Under the pieces are notes generated by a model. It saw nothing but the letters and a program-made list of their open reading frames with translations, was not told the DNA's origin and ran no database searches. The translations under genes and the position numbers were made by a program. This document shows, piece by piece, positions 5,973 through 6,002 of a DNA stretch of 6,002 nt. Positions within the stretch are counted from its first letter, which is position 1. Each line of letters starts with the position of its first letter. Origin of the DNA: Simkania negevensis (GTDB lineage Bacteria; Chlamydiota; Chlamydiia; Chlamydiales; JAFITR01); the NCBI GenBank assembly GCA_017116025.1, contig JAFITR010000090.1:1-6002 (forward strand), in the 5' to 3' direction.

Positions 5973-6002
5973 AACGTGAATTCGATCTTTAACTAGCACG
6001 TT
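5973..6002. repeat. Inverted repeat at the window edge
   Basis: AACGTG (5973-5978) is the exact reverse complement of CACGTT (5997-6002), with an 18-base AT-rich spacer between them. The left arm is preceded by TT (5971-5972), so a longer repeat would need AA just outside the window. It lies about 25 bases upstream of the small exported protein gene. It could be an operator, the stem of a terminator for a gene to the right, or chance. Confidence 0.35.

Noticed and set aside
5729..5974. Plus-strand ORF of 81 codons overlapping the small exported protein gene
   Set aside because: It has no convincing ribosome binding site, and its translation is low in recognisable features. The minus-strand frame has a strong Shine-Dalgarno sequence and a signal peptide.

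Overview
The window carries four protein-coding genes from a bacterium of the Chlamydiota. The best evidence is the ribonucleotide reductase small subunit. Across its length it resembles, as I recall it, the Chlamydia trachomatis protein, including a phenylalanine where ordinary class I enzymes have the radical tyrosine. The large subunit has the three-ATP-cone layout I associate with chlamydiae. The order pssA-nrdA-nrdB also matches my memory of C. trachomatis (CT826-CT827-CT828). Both nrd products have longer N-termini than I remember for Chlamydia, and a small unrecognised gene follows nrdB. This suggests an environmental (Parachlamydia-, Waddlia- or Simkania-like) lineage rather than Chlamydia itself, but I cannot name the species.

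Layout. Bases 1-60 are the short downstream flank of pssA. Bases 61-912 (minus) encode phosphatidylserine synthase, a membrane enzyme of phosphatidylethanolamine synthesis. Bases 913-1222 are a divergent intergenic region with a candidate nrdA promoter, a dyad over its -10, a phased short repeat and a weak dyad near pssA. Bases 1223-4501 (plus) encode the NrdA large subunit, and 4520-5614 (plus) the NrdB small subunit. The two are 18 bases apart, with a clear ribosome binding site for nrdB, so they almost certainly form an operon. Bases 5650-5949 (minus), convergent with nrdB, encode a 99-residue exported protein of unknown function. The last 30 bases hold an inverted repeat cut by the window edge.

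NrdA and NrdB together form one aerobic ribonucleotide reductase that makes deoxynucleotides. NrdB builds the oxidant, probably a Mn/Fe centre, and passes it to the active-site cysteine of NrdA. The N-terminal cones of NrdA sense ATP/dATP. pssA is a metabolically separate neighbour. I see no mobile element, RNA gene, CRISPR array or defence system. The window is mostly conserved core genes with unusual but largely known chlamydial enzyme features. The least explained parts are the small exported protein and the regulatory DNA between pssA and nrdA.
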